A DNA stretch of 64,000 nt from Roseomonas marmotae (GTDB lineage Bacteria > Pseudomonadota > Alphaproteobacteria > Acetobacterales > Acetobacteraceae). Position numbers and translations under genes: made by a program. Positions 34,422 through 41,651 of this stretch are shown piece after piece; the stretch's first letter is position 1; every line of letters begins with the position of its first letter. The notes under the pieces are model-generated. The model had not been told where the DNA came from. It did not search any database and was given only the letters and a program-made list of their open reading frames with translations. The DNA lies in NCBI RefSeq assembly GCF_017654485.1, contig NZ_CP061091.1:3106501-3170500 (forward strand), given 5' to 3'.

Positions 34422-34919
34422 TCAATGGCATTTGAAATAGTCGAAGGGCTCGCGGCAACTCTCGCAGCGCCACAGCGCCTTGCAGGAGGTCGAGCCGAAT
34501 TCGGCGAGCAGGCTGGTGTCGTCGGAGCCGCAGCGCGGGCAGGTCACGACATCGCGGCCGAACAGCGCGCGGCGCCCGCTACCGGGCTGCGGCGGCGCGA
34601 TGCCGTATTCGCGCAGCTTGCGGCGGCCATCCTCGCTCATCCAGTCCGTGGTCCAGGCCGGGGCCAGCACGGTGCGGACTTCCCGGTCCTCGATCCCGGC
34701 CCTGGAGAGCGCGAGGTCGATCTCGAAGGCGATCATGTTCATCGCCGGGCAGCCGGAATAGGTGGGGGTGATGTCCACGCGGACATGCCCATCCTCCACC
34801 ACCACATCCCGCAGCACGCCCAGATCGGCGATGGTCAGCACCGGGATCTCCGGGTCCACCACCGTGCTCGCGGCCTCGATCGCTTTCTGCCGCAGCGTGC
34901 TGTCACTCTGCTGCGCCAT
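34422..34919 (-). CDS. paaD: 1,2-phenylacetyl-CoA epoxidase subunit PaaD (maturation protein)
   Basis: PaaD, needed for assembly or activity of the epoxidase and thought to help cofactor maturation. About 165 residues. The N-terminal MIP18/DUF59 domain has VVDPEIPVLTIADLGVLRDV and YSGCPAMNMIAFEID; the C-terminal zinc ribbon has CPRCGSDD and CKALWRCESC. The frame can also begin with GTG at 34928, overlapping the paaC stop by 4 bases. The ATG at 34919 is preferred because GGTGA lies 5 bases ahead. It sits between paaC and paaE, 11 bases from the latter. Confidence 0.94.
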   Translation of the reverse strand: MAQQSDSTLRQKAIEAASTVVDPEIPVLTIADLGVLRDVVVEDGHVRVDITPTYSGCPAMNMIAFEIDLALSRAGIEDREVRTVLAPAWTTDWMSEDGRRKLREYGIAPPQPGSGRRALFGRDVVTCPRCGSDDTSLLAEFGSTSCKALWRCESCREPFDYFKCH

Positions 34920-34924
34920 GGCCT

Positions 34925-35701
34925 TCACCAGGTGGCGCCGGGGTAGGTCCGGGCCAGCACCTGCATCTCCGCCAACATATGGCCGAGATGCTCGCTATGG
35001 ATGCCGCTGCGGCCGCCCTTCTGCATCCAGGTGCCGGCCGGCTTCTCCAGCGTCGCCTCGGCCAGCACCTCGGAGACCGTCTTCTCCCACTGCGCGCGGA
35101 AGCTGGCGGGGTCCAGCACGATGCCGGCCTGGATCAGCTCCTGCTCGGCGGCATCGGCCTCGAACATCTCGCCGGTATAGGGCCAGAGATGCGCCACGGC
35201 CTCGGCGGCGCGGCGGTGGCTTTCCTCCGTGCCGTCGCCCAGGCGGATCACCCATTCGGCGGTGTGGCGGAGGTGATAGGCGCTTTCCTTCTCCGACTTC
35301 GCGGCGATGGCCGCCAGCGTGGCGTCGGAGGAGTTCATCATCGCCCGCCAATACGGGTCGGCGAAGGCGGCGTAGAAGAACTGGCGCAGCATCGTGCGGG
35401 CGAAGTCGCCATTCGGCTGCTCGGCCAGCAGCAGGTTCCGGTACTGGCGGGAATCACGGAGGTAGGCGTAGCCGTCCTCGTCATGGCCGGCGCCCTCGAC
35501 CTCGGCCGCATAGCTGTAGAGGGAGCGCGCCTGGCCCAGCAGGTCCAGCCCGATATTGGCCAGCGCCATCTCCTCCTCCAGCGCCGGCCCCCGGCCGGTC
35601 CATTCGGAGAGGCGGTGGCCCATCACCAGCGCATCATCGGCGCGGCGCAGGCAATAGAGCACCAGCGGGGTCTCGGAGACCCGGATCGAGGTCGTCGCCA
35701 T
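34925..35701 (-). CDS. paaC: 1,2-phenylacetyl-CoA epoxidase structural subunit PaaC
   Basis: PaaC, the ferritin-fold structural partner of the catalytic PaaA subunit; PaaA and PaaC form the core of the ring-epoxidising complex. It has 258 residues, normal length. The helical signature EEEMALANIGLDLLGQARSLYSYAAEVEG and the region NGDFARTMLRQFFYAAFADPYW are conserved. PaaC lacks a functional di-iron site in characterised systems and acts as scaffold. It lies between paaB (24 bases) and paaD. Confidence 0.96.
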   Translation of the reverse strand: MATTSIRVSETPLVLYCLRRADDALVMGHRLSEWTGRGPALEEEMALANIGLDLLGQARSLYSYAAEVEGAGHDEDGYAYLRDSRQYRNLLLAEQPNGDFARTMLRQFFYAAFADPYWRAMMNSSDATLAAIAAKSEKESAYHLRHTAEWVIRLGDGTEESHRRAAEAVAHLWPYTGEMFEADAAEQELIQAGIVLDPASFRAQWEKTVSEVLAEATLEKPAGTWMQKGGRSGIHSEHLGHMLAEMQVLARTYPGATW

Positions 35702-35725
35702 GGTTTCGTTTCCTCCCGCGCCTGC

Positions 35726-36013
35726 TCACATATGCCCGACTTCGTCGGGCACCTCGTAGAAGGTCGGGTGGCGATAGATCTTGCTCTCCGCGGGCTCGAA
35801 CATCATGCCCTTCTCGGAGGGGTCGGAGGCGGTGATGGCGTTGGAGGGCACGACCCAGATCGAGAGCCCCTCCCCCCGCCGCGTATAGACGTCGCGCGCG
35901 GCCTGCAGCGCCATGGTCGCATCCGCCGCATGCAGCGAACCGACATGCTTATGCGAAAGCCCGTTGCGGCTGCGGATGAAGACTTCCCAGAGCGGGGTGA
36001 TGGTTTTCGTCAT
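35726..36013 (-). CDS. paaB: 1,2-phenylacetyl-CoA epoxidase subunit PaaB
   Basis: PaaB, a 95-residue subunit that bridges PaaAC pairs into the larger epoxidase assembly. The sequence LWEVFIRSRNGLSHKHVGSLHAADATMALQAARDVYTRRGEG is highly characteristic. It is 12 bases downstream of paaA and 24 bases upstream of paaC. No catalytic residues are expected. Confidence 0.97.
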   Translation of the reverse strand: MTKTITPLWEVFIRSRNGLSHKHVGSLHAADATMALQAARDVYTRRGEGLSIWVVPSNAITASDPSEKGMMFEPAESKIYRHPTFYEVPDEVGHM

Positions 36014-36025
36014 GATCGGCGTTCC

Positions 36026-37036
36026 TCAGGCAGCCTGCTGGCGGGCGCGGCGCTTCTCGGCGAAGGCCAGCGCGGCCTCGCGCACCCAGGCGCCTTCCTC
36101 ATGCGCCTTGTTGCGGGCGGCCAGCCGGTCGCGGTTGCAGGGACCGTTGCCGGCCAGGATCTGCTTGAATTCTTCCCAGTCGATCTGGCCACAGCGCCAA
36201 TGGCCGGTGGTGCCGTCGCCCTCCGCATCCGGCTCGAAGCGCAGGTCGGGGTCGGGCAGCGTCAGGCCGAGGTAATGCGCCTGCGGCACCGTGGCATCGA
36301 CGAATTTCTGGCGCAGCTCGTCGTTGGAGAAGCGCTTGATCTTCCAGCGGGTGGACTGGTCGGAATGCTGGCTGACGGCATCCGGCGGGCCGAACATCAT
36401 CAGGCAGGGCCACCACCAGCGGTTCAGCGCATCCTGCGCCATGGCCTTCTGCTCCTCCGTGCCACGGCAGAGCGTCAGCATGATCTCGTAGCCCTGGCGC
36501 TGGTGGAAGCTCTCCTCCTTGCAGACGCGGATCATGGCGCGCGCATAGGGGCCGTAGGAGCAGCGGCAGAGCGGGATCTGGTTCATGATGGCCGCGCCAT
36601 CCACCAGCCAGCCGATGGCGCCGATATCCGCCCAGGTCAGGGTCGGATAGTTGAAGATCGAGGAATACTTGGCCTTGCCGCTCAGAAGCTGGTCGGTCAG
36701 CTCCTCGCGCGAGACACCCAGGGTCTCGGCGGCGGCGTAGAGATACAGGCCGTGGCCGCATTCATCCTGCACCTTGGCCAGCAGCGCGGCCTTGCGGCGC
36801 AGGCTGGGGGCGCGGGTGATCCAGTTGCCTTCCGGCAGCATGCCGATGATCTCGGAATGCGCGTGCTGGGAGATCTGCCGCACCAGGGTCTTGCGATAGG
36901 CGGCCGGCATCCAGTCGTTGGGCTCGATCCGCTCCTCGGCATCCACGCGCGCCTGGAAGCGCGCTTCCAGCTCGATCTCCTCCGCGGCGCGGATGGCGGG
37001 GGCTTCGTCGCGGGCGTTCAGCGCCTGGGTGTACAT
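36026..37036 (-). CDS. paaA: 1,2-phenylacetyl-CoA epoxidase catalytic subunit PaaA
   Basis: PaaA, the di-iron subunit that inserts one oxygen atom of O2 into the aromatic ring of phenylacetyl-CoA. It has 336 residues. The iron-ligand motifs are DECGH (91-95) and EESFH (174-178), with additional ligands in the helices around them. AGGAGG lies just upstream of the ATG. It is the first gene of the paaABCDE operon, preceded by an 88-base AT-richer spacer that probably holds its promoter and PaaX site. The family assignment is secure. Confidence 0.97.
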   Translation of the reverse strand: MYTQALNARDEAPAIRAAEEIELEARFQARVDAEERIEPNDWMPAAYRKTLVRQISQHAHSEIIGMLPEGNWITRAPSLRRKAALLAKVQDECGHGLYLYAAAETLGVSREELTDQLLSGKAKYSSIFNYPTLTWADIGAIGWLVDGAAIMNQIPLCRCSYGPYARAMIRVCKEESFHQRQGYEIMLTLCRGTEEQKAMAQDALNRWWWPCLMMFGPPDAVSQHSDQSTRWKIKRFSNDELRQKFVDATVPQAHYLGLTLPDPDLRFEPDAEGDGTTGHWRCGQIDWEEFKQILAGNGPCNRDRLAARNKAHEEGAWVREAALAFAEKRRARQQAA

Positions 37037-37124
37037 GGCCGTCCTCCTGGATCGCCGGGGTTCGATCCCTTAGGAGGAATATATAACCGTTTTTGTCCAA
37101 ACCAAGAAAAATTTGTAACGCTTT
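37037..37124 (-). promoter_or_regulatory. AT-rich leader and probable promoter of paaABCDE
   Basis: On the minus strand a plausible promoter consists of TTGGTT (37105-37100), 16 bases, then TATATT (37083-37078), within a markedly AT-rich block in an otherwise GC-rich region. CGTTACAAATTT and CGGTTATATATT form an imperfect repeat here and may be PaaX half-sites. The assignment of the PaaX site is a guess. Confidence 0.45.
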
Positions 37125-37985
37125 TCACCGCTCCCGGAAGCGTGCGGCCAGATCCGGGCCGGGCGGCGGCAGCGGCCCTTCGGCGCGGGTGGCATGTTCC
37201 TCCAGCCAGGCCTCGGAAGCCGGCAGCAGCGCCCGGTAGAGCTGCCCGCACAGCGCGCGCGCCGTATCCCCCGCCCAGTCCGCCGGCAGCAGCGCGCGGG
37301 GCAGCGGCGGGTGGCGCAGCACGGCGCGGCGGTATTCGTGGATCAGCAGCACCCGCGCCACCAGCGCATCCACCCCCTCCAGCGCATGGCCCTGCTCCAT
37401 CCAGAGGGCCAGCGGCTCGAAGGCGGCGACGAAACGGCGGTAAGCTTCGGCCAGGGCTTCCAGCGGCCAGCATTGCCCGGCCAGCCGGCGGGCATCCTGG
37501 GTGTCCGCCTCGGCCAGCAGCGTAATGGCAGCGGCGGCTTCCGGCGGTACCTCCACCCCTTCTGGCGCCACCCAGAGCCCCGGCTGGGCCATTCCGAAAC
37601 CGGCCTGTTGCAACGCGGCGCGCATCTCCGCGCCTTCCGCCAGCACCAGCCGGAAACGCCCGGGCGCGGCGGGGGCATGGGGGGCGTAGATGCGCCCGGC
37701 GGCCTCGGCGAAAGTCGCCTGACCCTTCCCGGCCAGGGCATAGAAGCTGTTGCGGCCCTGGCGGCTGCGCTCCAGCCATCCGTCGGCGGAAAGGCGCGAC
37801 ATGGCCGTGCGCACCGCACCCTCCGCCACGCCCATGGCCTGGAAGATCTCCGTCAGCGTCGCCAAGCTGACGGCACCCCCGCGCGGCACGATGGCGTCGC
37901 CGAACACCGTGATCACCACCGACCAGGTGCGCGAGGGCGCGCTGTTGAGGTGGTGCAGAATCTCCAGCAGGGGCGCAGCGGTCAT
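37125..37985 (-). CDS. paaX: Phenylacetate-responsive repressor PaaX
   Basis: PaaX, a GntR-like winged-helix repressor released by phenylacetyl-CoA, 286 residues. The DNA-binding part has SLATLTEIFQAMGVAEGAVRTAMSRLSADGWL (about 40-72); the middle and C-terminal parts carry PGRFRLVLAE, PLEALAEAYRRF and LIHEYRRAVLRHPPLPRALLPADWAG, typical of PaaX. AAGGAG precedes the ATG. It lies directly upstream of paaA on the same strand and is divergent from paaI across operator C, so the phenylacetate genes seem to be under both PaaX and a TetR-type regulator. Confidence 0.95.
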   Translation of the reverse strand: MTAAPLLEILHHLNSAPSRTWSVVITVFGDAIVPRGGAVSLATLTEIFQAMGVAEGAVRTAMSRLSADGWLERSRQGRNSFYALAGKGQATFAEAAGRIYAPHAPAAPGRFRLVLAEGAEMRAALQQAGFGMAQPGLWVAPEGVEVPPEAAAAITLLAEADTQDARRLAGQCWPLEALAEAYRRFVAAFEPLALWMEQGHALEGVDALVARVLLIHEYRRAVLRHPPLPRALLPADWAGDTARALCGQLYRALLPASEAWLEEHATRAEGPLPPPGPDLAARFRER

Positions 37986-38033
37986 GCACTCCTTCTAGCG
38001 AAGCGCCACCGCTTGAACAGCGGGCGCAACTAT

Positions 38034-38053
38034 TTGACCGGGCGGTCGGTGAA
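38034..38053. promoter_or_regulatory. Palindromic operator, site C (paaX / paaI)
   Basis: TTGACCGGGCGGTCGGTGAA lies between paaX (49 bases from its start) and paaI (32 bases from its start). It is less symmetric than sites A and B, but 14 of 20 positions are shared by all three. Confidence 0.65.
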
Positions 38054-38084
38054 TGACACCCTGCCAGGCAGGAGGAACCGCCGC

Positions 38085-38531
38085 ATGACCGCTGACACCC
38101 AGACCCTCGACTCTCAGGCCGTGGCGGAAGCCAGCGCGCAGGCCATGTGGCGCAATGACGCGGCCTCCCAGGGCCTGGGGATGCGGCTGCTGCGGGTGGC
38201 GCCGGGCGAGGCCGAGATCGCGATGGAGATCGAGCCACGCATGGCCAATGGCCACGGCTCCTGCCACGGCGGCTTCCTCTTCGCGCTGGCGGACAGCACC
38301 TTCGCCTTCGCCTGCAACAGCTTCGACCGCCGCACCGTCGCGCAGGCCTGCAACATCACCTATCTGCGGCCGGGCAAGGTGGGCACGACCGTGACGGCGC
38401 GGGCGCGCATGGTGGCGCAGTCCGGGCGCAGCGGCATCTACGAGGTCCGCATCACCGACCCCGAGGGCGAGATGATCGCCCTCTTCCAGGGTCAGTCGCG
38501 CGAGATCGGCGGCAGCGTGACCGGTGCCTGA
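38085..38531 (+). CDS. paaI: PaaI hydroxyphenylacetyl-CoA thioesterase
   Basis: PaaI, a hotdog-fold thioesterase of 148 residues that releases CoA from dead-end hydroxyphenylacetyl-CoA products and so protects the CoA pool. The hotdog core is NGHGSCHGGFLFALADSTFAFACNS, with the catalytic Asp in LADS and the conserved His-Gly-Gly upstream, followed by AQACNITYLRPGKVGTTVTARA. GGAGG lies 10 bases ahead of the ATG; the long open frame upstream is an artefact across paaX. It is divergent from paaX and converges with the outer-membrane protein gene. Confidence 0.95.
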   Translation: MTADTQTLDSQAVAEASAQAMWRNDAASQGLGMRLLRVAPGEAEIAMEIEPRMANGHGSCHGGFLFALADSTFAFACNSFDRRTVAQACNITYLRPGKVGTTVTARARMVAQSGRSGIYEVRITDPEGEMIALFQGQSREIGGSVTGA

Positions 38532-38542
38532 GGGGAATCCGG

Positions 38543-39736
38543 TCAGAATCTCCAGGCGATCTGCGCGCCGATGGTATCGCTGGTCTCGCCCTCTTCCAGC
38601 AGGTGGCGCCAGCCGATGAGGGCATCGACGCCCTTCAGCCAGGGGACCAGCGACTCCAGCTCATAGGCGATGGAGACGGTATTGAGGCGCGCGCTCTCCG
38701 GCTCGCCACCCCGGTCCTTCAGCCAGGCATGGACATAGGAGAGGCTGACAGGCCCGCGCGTCACCTCCGCCCCCAGCGTCACCACATCCCGCCGGATGCC
38801 GCGGATGCCGTCGGCATTCTCCTGCCGCACCCATTCCGCCAGCGGCTGCAACACCACCTCGCGCGGCAGCTCGATCTCCATGGCCAGGCCGGCGACATAG
38901 CCGCGCTCGGCCGCGGCGGTGCCGGCCTCCAGGCTGTCCAGCCCGGCACGGCGCAGCGACCAGCCGAGGTTGTAGGTCAGCCTGCCCCAGGGCAGCGGCA
39001 CCTGCTCGCCTTCCAGGGAAAGCACGAGGCTGCGGTAGCCGCGCCTGTTGTCGGCACCGCCGAAGGCCCGGCGATTGCGGGCGGCGAAGCGGGTGTCGGT
39101 GACGGTCTCCCCGCTCAGCGGGTCCAGCAGCGCCGTCTCCACCGGCCAGCGCCGCGCGAGGAGTGAGGAGGAGAGCGCCGAGGTATCGGCATGGAAGACC
39201 TCGATCTGCAGGCTGTGATCGCCGATCCGCTCCGTGGTGCCCGTGAGGTCGGAGAGGGAGAGCCGCGCGCCCGCGCCGATCTTCTCGGTCAGCTCATAGG
39301 TATCGGCGATATCGTCGCCGTAGATATCGGGCGCCCGGTCCCAGGCGAAGCCGAAGCGCGGGTGGATCTTGCCGGCGAAGAGCCGCAGCGGCCCGGCGTC
39401 CCACCGCAGGAAGAGCTGGTCGACCCAGGCGGCATGGGCGTGGAAGATGCGGTCGCTGCCATCCTCCGGCCGGTCCACCCTGCCGAAGTCGAAGACGCCC
39501 TGGATGGAGAATCCGGCCGGCAGCACGAAGCGCCCGGTCAGTTCGAGCTTGTCGACATAAAGCTCGGTGAAGGCGGAGCGGCTGCCGGCGCGGCCGACAT
39601 GATCCAGGTTCAGCTCCGCCTCGAACTCCACATCCTCGAACCGAAATGCCTCCTGCCCCAGCGCCATTCCCGGCAGCAGGGCGACGCAGAAGGCCATGGC
39701 CAGACGCCCCGGCAGCAGGGACTGGGAATCGGGCAC
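38543..39736 (-). CDS. Predicted outer-membrane beta-barrel protein
   Basis: Exported protein of 397 residues with a signal peptide (MAFCVALLPGMALG, cleaved near GQEA) and many alternating polar/hydrophobic strands with aromatic girdle residues. It ends in Trp-Arg-Phe, the terminal Phe expected for BAM-dependent barrels. Motifs such as LRLFAGKIHPRFGFAWDRAPD resemble phosphate- or anion-selective porin-like proteins. The GTG at 39736 is chosen because GGGGGAGG lies just upstream; an ATG at 39775 lacks such a site. No named family can be assigned. It converges with paaI (11 bases), so a role in aromatic-acid uptake is possible but unsupported. Confidence 0.8.
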   Translation of the reverse strand: MPDSQSLLPGRLAMAFCVALLPGMALGQEAFRFEDVEFEAELNLDHVGRAGSRSAFTELYVDKLELTGRFVLPAGFSIQGVFDFGRVDRPEDGSDRIFHAHAAWVDQLFLRWDAGPLRLFAGKIHPRFGFAWDRAPDIYGDDIADTYELTEKIGAGARLSLSDLTGTTERIGDHSLQIEVFHADTSALSSSLLARRWPVETALLDPLSGETVTDTRFAARNRRAFGGADNRRGYRSLVLSLEGEQVPLPWGRLTYNLGWSLRRAGLDSLEAGTAAAERGYVAGLAMEIELPREVVLQPLAEWVRQENADGIRGIRRDVVTLGAEVTRGPVSLSYVHAWLKDRGGEPESARLNTVSIAYELESLVPWLKGVDALIGWRHLLEEGETSDTIGAQIAWRF

Positions 39737-39789
39737 GCGTATCCTCCCCCAAAGATTGAAGCGATACGGCAACATATCGGGCGGAAGGT

Positions 39790-40734
39790 TCAGGCGAAGC
39801 CGGCTTCGCGCAGACGTGCGGCGACGCGGCCGCTTTCATCCAGCGGCGCCGGTGGGTGCGGCAGGCCGGGCGCCGAGATCGGGCTGGCATAGCCGGCTTC
39901 GTAGAGGCTGCGCGCCAGGGCCGCATGGCGGCCGGGCGCCTCCCCCGCCACCAGCACCGGCCTGCCGGTGGCGCAGGCTTCCGACAGCATCGAGACGCTG
40001 TCGGCGGTGACGATCACCGCATCCGCCCAGGCCAGGAAGCCTGCGATCGGGTTCGGGCCGGCATCGCCCCAGCGGAAAAGCCGGTGCGGCAGGTCCCGCA
40101 GATCGGCGGCGATGCGGGCGGTGGCCTCGGACCCGGTGCGGCGGCTGGTGGTGGCCAGGAAGGTGGCGCCGGGAAAGTGGCGGCGCGCCGCCGGGACCAG
40201 ACTGGCGGCGGTTTCCAGGTCCAGCCCTTCCCCCCGCACCCGACCACCCACCAGCAGCGCCACGCGCGGCCCCGGCAGGCGGCCGAGCTCCGCCCATTCG
40301 CTCCGCGCCGCCGCCAGCCGCGCCGGGGACATCCGGTGGGTGGCGCCCAGGATGGGCATCAGGTTCGGCGCCGGTGCGGGCGCGTCATGCCGCCCTACCA
40401 CCAGCAGGTCGAAGCGCGCGGCGCCGAAGCCCGGGCGCATGCAATGCACGGTGCGGGCGCCGCGCCGCCCCAGCCAGAGCGCCACCGGCGCCGCACGCCG
40501 GCCGGCGGAAATCACCAGTTTCGGCCAGGGTGGCGCGATGCCCGCCCGTGCCCCAGGGGTCAGCCCGGCCAGGCTGGGCCAGGGCCAGGGCAGCCGCGCC
40601 AGCCTGCCCCAGGCCAGCGGCACGGTGCGGAAGGGACGCTCCAGCCGCTCGGCGATGCCGAGGGCCTGGGCGGCAGTGCCCGCACGCGGATCGGCCAGAA
40701 CCCAGACCGATGCCTCGGCCGCCGGATGCGTCAT
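39790..40734 (-). CDS. Mitochondrial fission ELM1 family protein
   Basis: Protein of 314 residues of the bacterial ELM1 family (GT-B-like fold; the name comes from a plant homologue). WVLADPRAGTAAQALGIAERL at the N-terminus, PKLVISAGRRAAPVALWLGRR in the middle, and DAVIVTADSVSMLSEACATGRPVLVAGEAPGRHAALARSL toward the C-terminus are diagnostic. Its function in bacteria is unknown; a glycosyltransferase activity has been suggested from the fold. It is divergent from pyrE with 54 bases between the starts. The minus-strand gene downstream, the outer-membrane protein, begins 54 bases later. Confidence 0.88.
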   Translation of the reverse strand: MTHPAAEASVWVLADPRAGTAAQALGIAERLERPFRTVPLAWGRLARLPWPWPSLAGLTPGARAGIAPPWPKLVISAGRRAAPVALWLGRRGARTVHCMRPGFGAARFDLLVVGRHDAPAPAPNLMPILGATHRMSPARLAAARSEWAELGRLPGPRVALLVGGRVRGEGLDLETAASLVPAARRHFPGATFLATTSRRTGSEATARIAADLRDLPHRLFRWGDAGPNPIAGFLAWADAVIVTADSVSMLSEACATGRPVLVAGEAPGRHAALARSLYEAGYASPISAPGLPHPPAPLDESGRVAARLREAGFA

Positions 40735-40788
40735 GGACGTGCCGCGCGACGGGCGTTACGAACCGCGCCAGAAGGAGTTCTTGCCGCC

Positions 40789-41514
40789 ATGACCGCCATG
40801 CATCTTTCCGATTGGGACCGCGACGCCGCGCTGACCACCGCCCGTATCCTACTGGAGATCAAGGCGGTCAACTTCCAGCCGGACGAGCCCTATACCTATA
40901 CCAGCGGTTGGAAGAGCCCGGTTTATATCGACTGCCGCAAGATCATTTCCTTCCCGCGCGCCCGCACCCGCATCTGCGACCTGGCGGTGGAGAAGATCAA
41001 CCGCCACATCGGTTTCGAGAGCATCGAGGCCGTGACGGGCGGTGAGACCGCCGGCATCCCCTATGCCGCCTGGATCGCCGACCGCATGAATGCGCCGATG
41101 TCCTATGTGCGGAAGAAGCCCAAGGGCTTCGGCAAGAACGCGCAGATCGAGGGCGACGTGCCGGTGGGCAAGAAGACCCTGCTGGTGGAGGACCTGACCA
41201 CCGACGGCGGCAGCAAGATCCGCTTCGCCCAGGCGATGCGCGATGCCGGCGTGGTGGTGGACCATACCTTCGTGGTCTTCTTCTACGGCGTCTTCCCTGG
41301 CGTGCAGGAGAAGCTGGCGAACATCAACCTGAACCTGCTGCACCTGGCCACCTGGTGGGACGTGCTGGAGGTGTGCCGCGAGCGCCCCTACTTCTCCGAG
41401 CCTGCCCTGAAGGAAGTCCGCAAGTTCCTGGAAGACCCCGTGACCTGGAGCCGCGACCGTGGCGGCGTGGCCAGCATGGAAGAGGCCGAGCAGTACAAGG
41501 CCAAGGCCGGCTGA
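40789..41514 (+). CDS. pyrE: Orotate phosphoribosyltransferase
   Basis: PyrE joins orotate and PRPP to give orotidine 5'-phosphate in pyrimidine synthesis. It has 241 residues, somewhat longer than the ~210 of E. coli because of a C-terminal extension (EVRKFLEDPVTWSRDRGG). YTYTSGWKSPVYIDCRK is the orotate/PRPP region, AVTGGETAGIPYAAWIA follows, and LLVEDLTTDGGSK is the PRPP-binding motif. AAGGAG lies 11 bases upstream of the first ATG; an ATG three codons on is also possible. A strong intrinsic terminator follows. The upstream part of the open frame belongs to the opposite-strand gene. Confidence 0.95.
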   Translation: MTAMHLSDWDRDAALTTARILLEIKAVNFQPDEPYTYTSGWKSPVYIDCRKIISFPRARTRICDLAVEKINRHIGFESIEAVTGGETAGIPYAAWIADRMNAPMSYVRKKPKGFGKNAQIEGDVPVGKKTLLVEDLTTDGGSKIRFAQAMRDAGVVVDHTFVVFFYGVFPGVQEKLANINLNLLHLATWWDVLEVCRERPYFSEPALKEVRKFLEDPVTWSRDRGGVASMEEAEQYKAKAG

Positions 41515-41541
41515 GCCACCGCCTGCCTCCCGCGCGGCAGG

Positions 41542-41575
41542 AAGGCGGCGTGCCGGCTGGCACGCCGCCTTTTTT
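41542..41575 (+). terminator. Intrinsic terminator of pyrE
   Basis: Stem AAGGCGGCGTGCC paired with GGCACGCCGCCTT (13 bp), loop GGCT, followed by a run of T continuing the right arm. It starts 28 bases after the pyrE stop. This is the clearest rho-independent terminator in the window. Confidence 0.93.
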
Positions 41576-41586
41576 CGGGCCTTGAT

Positions 41587-41602
41587 TGTAGCCTTGGCTA
41601 CA
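41587..41602. promoter_or_regulatory. Palindromic operator candidate upstream of mntH
   Basis: TGTAGCC-TT-GGCTACA, a perfect 7-bp inverted repeat with a 2-base centre, 50 bases upstream of the Nramp start and just after the pyrE terminator. Size and spacing suit a dimeric metal-responsive repressor of the DtxR/MntR or Fur/Mur type. The identity of the regulator is inferred only from the metal transporter downstream. Confidence 0.6.
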
Positions 41603-41651
41603 GGCCCAATATGCGACACGAGAACGATACCGCCGGCATGGAGAATGCCTG

